DNA from: JAQVEM01 sp964601205
GTDB lineage: Bacteria > Actinomycetota > Humimicrobiia > Humimicrobiales > Humimicrobiaceae
Length of the DNA stretch: 7,646 nucleotides
Assembly: GCA_964601205.1 (NCBI GenBank)
Contig: CAZRML010000013.1
Coordinates: 1-7,646 of the forward strand
Direction of reading: 5' to 3'
Shown: positions 6,802 through 7,646 of the stretch, piece by piece
Position numbering within the stretch: the first letter of the stretch is position 1
How the letters are laid out: each line of letters opens with the position of its first letter
Notes under the pieces: generated by a model
The model's database searches: none
Told to the model about the DNA's origin: nothing
What the model saw: only the letters and a program-made list of their open reading frames with translations
Program-made: the position numbers and the translations under genes

Positions 6802-7646
6802 TTTAATTTTCTCTTTTGTTCTAATTCAATATCAAGCAGGTCACTGCGTTTATAATTTAAACTTGTATAAGTAGCATTTAAGTTTCTCACAAGTTTTCTT
6901 AAACCATCCGGTTCAAGTGAGGCAGCATGGTCGGTCCCTTTCCAGGTTCTATCCAGGGTAAAATGCCTTTCTATATAACGCGCACCCAGTGTGTAGGCTG
7001 CTATATCTATTGCTATTCCAAGATGGTGACCCGAAAATCCTATATCCTTTACTATATCTTTATACTGGCTCTTTAGTTTTTCAATTTCGAGTAAAGATAT
7101 ATCCTCAAAACTAACAGGATATCCCGAAATACAGTGATAAAGCACCAGATCTTTATTTCTTCCCTTACTTTTAAAATAATTTACAATCTCTTCTCTTTCC
7201 CCGGCAGTTGTCATGCCAAGTGAAAGATGAATTTCTCCATTGAAATTATCAAATACATAATCAAGCAACTTAAAATAATTGCTGCAGGCAGAAGGGATCT
7301 TTATTATCTTAGGAGAAATGCTGCAGATCTCTTTTGCGGAAGTAAGATCCCAGACCGAGCATGAATAAGCTTTTCCATAATTCTCGCACTCTTCTTTTAA
7401 TTCCCTGTGCTGCTCCACAGTAAATTCCAGAAATTCTCTGTGTTCCCCGTAGGTCTCCCCAAATGAATTAGTGGGCGCAGGGTGAGGAGAATTATATTCC
7501 TCTGGAGTGAGAACTTCAGAGGGGGTTCTCTTTTGAAATTTGATAACATCAGCATTGCAGAAAATGGCTGCTATTTCTATCATATTTTTTGCTATATTAA
7601 AATCACCCATATGATTGCATCCAATTTCAGCAACTACAACTGGTTT
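6777..7646 (-). CDS. neuB: NeuB-type nonulosonate (N-acetylneuraminate-like) synthase, 5'-partial, no SAF domain
   Basis: The enzyme condenses phosphoenolpyruvate with ManNAc, ManNAc-6-P or a related hexose to give a nine-carbon sialic-like acid in the cytoplasm. The frame is open to the window edge and gives 289 residues, beginning KPVVVAEIGCNHMGDFN. The AEIGxNHxG opening of the family shows that only a few residues are missing and that the ATG at 7610 is internal. Other family marks are KFQ (DVIKFQKR), SVWDLTSAKEI, KIPS, LSLGMTT, CISGYP, GFSGHHLGIAID (metal/substrate His) and GARYIERHFTLDRTWKGTDH. Usual NeuB proteins run to about 340-350 residues with a C-terminal SAF (antifreeze-like) domain. 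This one stops at RKLKWNRNLRL, about 40 residues after the DHAASLEP segment, so the SAF domain is absent. The stop codon overlaps the following neuA-like gene by 25 nt, implying translational coupling. The donor (ManNAc, its 6-phosphate, mannose-6-P or a legionaminate precursor) cannot be assigned by eye. Confidence 0.9.
   Translation of the reverse strand, partial: KPVVVAEIGCNHMGDFNIAKNMIEIAAIFCNADVIKFQKRTPSEVLTPEEYNSPHPAPTNSFGETYGEHREFLEFTVEQHRELKEECENYGKAYSCSVWDLTSAKEICSISPKIIKIPSACSNYFKLLDYVFDNFNGEIHLSLGMTTAGEREEIVNYFKSKGRNKDLVLYHCISGYPVSFEDISLLEIEKLKSQYKDIVKDIGFSGHHLGIAIDIAAYTLGARYIERHFTLDRTWKGTDHAASLEPDGLRKLVRNLNATYTSLNYKRSDLLDIELEQKRKLKWNRNLRL

Noticed and set aside
1..7646. CRISPR arrays, tRNA or rRNA genes, insertion sequences, attachment sites.
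   Set aside because: I saw no spaced direct repeats, no cloverleaf-like or rRNA sequence, no transposase motif and no terminal inverted repeats on either strand.

Overview
All recognisable genes lie on the minus strand and read from the high-coordinate end toward position 1. The window looks like an internal slice of a bacterial surface-glycan cluster (O-antigen, capsule or exopolysaccharide type) that makes a nine-carbon nonulosonic (sialic-like) acid. The DNA is AT-rich, with about one third G+C in the parts I hand-counted. ATA, AGA/AGG and TTA/CTT codons are common, and one gene seems to start at TTG. This suits a low-GC bacterium, perhaps an anaerobic Firmicute or Halanaerobium-like lineage, but the phylum cannot be fixed from this window. 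Both edge genes are cut by the window.

Layout in order of transcription: (1) 7646-6777, a NeuB-type nonulosonate synthase missing only a few N-terminal residues and ending without the usual C-terminal SAF domain. (2) 6801-5623, a NeuA-type CMP-nonulosonate synthetase fused to a KdsC-like HAD phosphatase. (3) 5623-4904, an uncharacterised protein with a ParB/sulfiredoxin-like motif near its C-terminus. (4) 4861-3596 and (5) 3596-2421, two family-4-type glycosyltransferases. (6) A 179-bp AT-rich gap with a possible extended -10 promoter. (7) 2241-865, a polytopic O-antigen ligase/polymerase. (8) 878-1, a third glycosyltransferase, cut at the window edge just at its EX7E motif.

Coupling is tight. 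There are overlaps of 25 nt (neuB/neuA), 1 nt (neuA/unknown, as TAATG), 1 nt (GT/GT, as TAATG) and 14 nt (ligase/GT), plus one 42-nt gap. Only the 179-bp gap could plausibly hold a new promoter.

A coherent reading is that NeuB condenses a hexose derivative with phosphoenolpyruvate. If its product is a 9-phosphate, the HAD domain of the fusion removes the phosphate and the NeuA domain charges the sugar with CMP. The glycosyltransferases then build the repeat unit and the polytopic protein polymerises or ligates it. I recognise no sialyltransferase, flippase or ManNAc-forming epimerase here, so those would lie outside the window. The least understood parts are the 239-residue protein between the sugar-activation and transfer genes, and the combination of a SAF-less synthase with a fused phosphatase.
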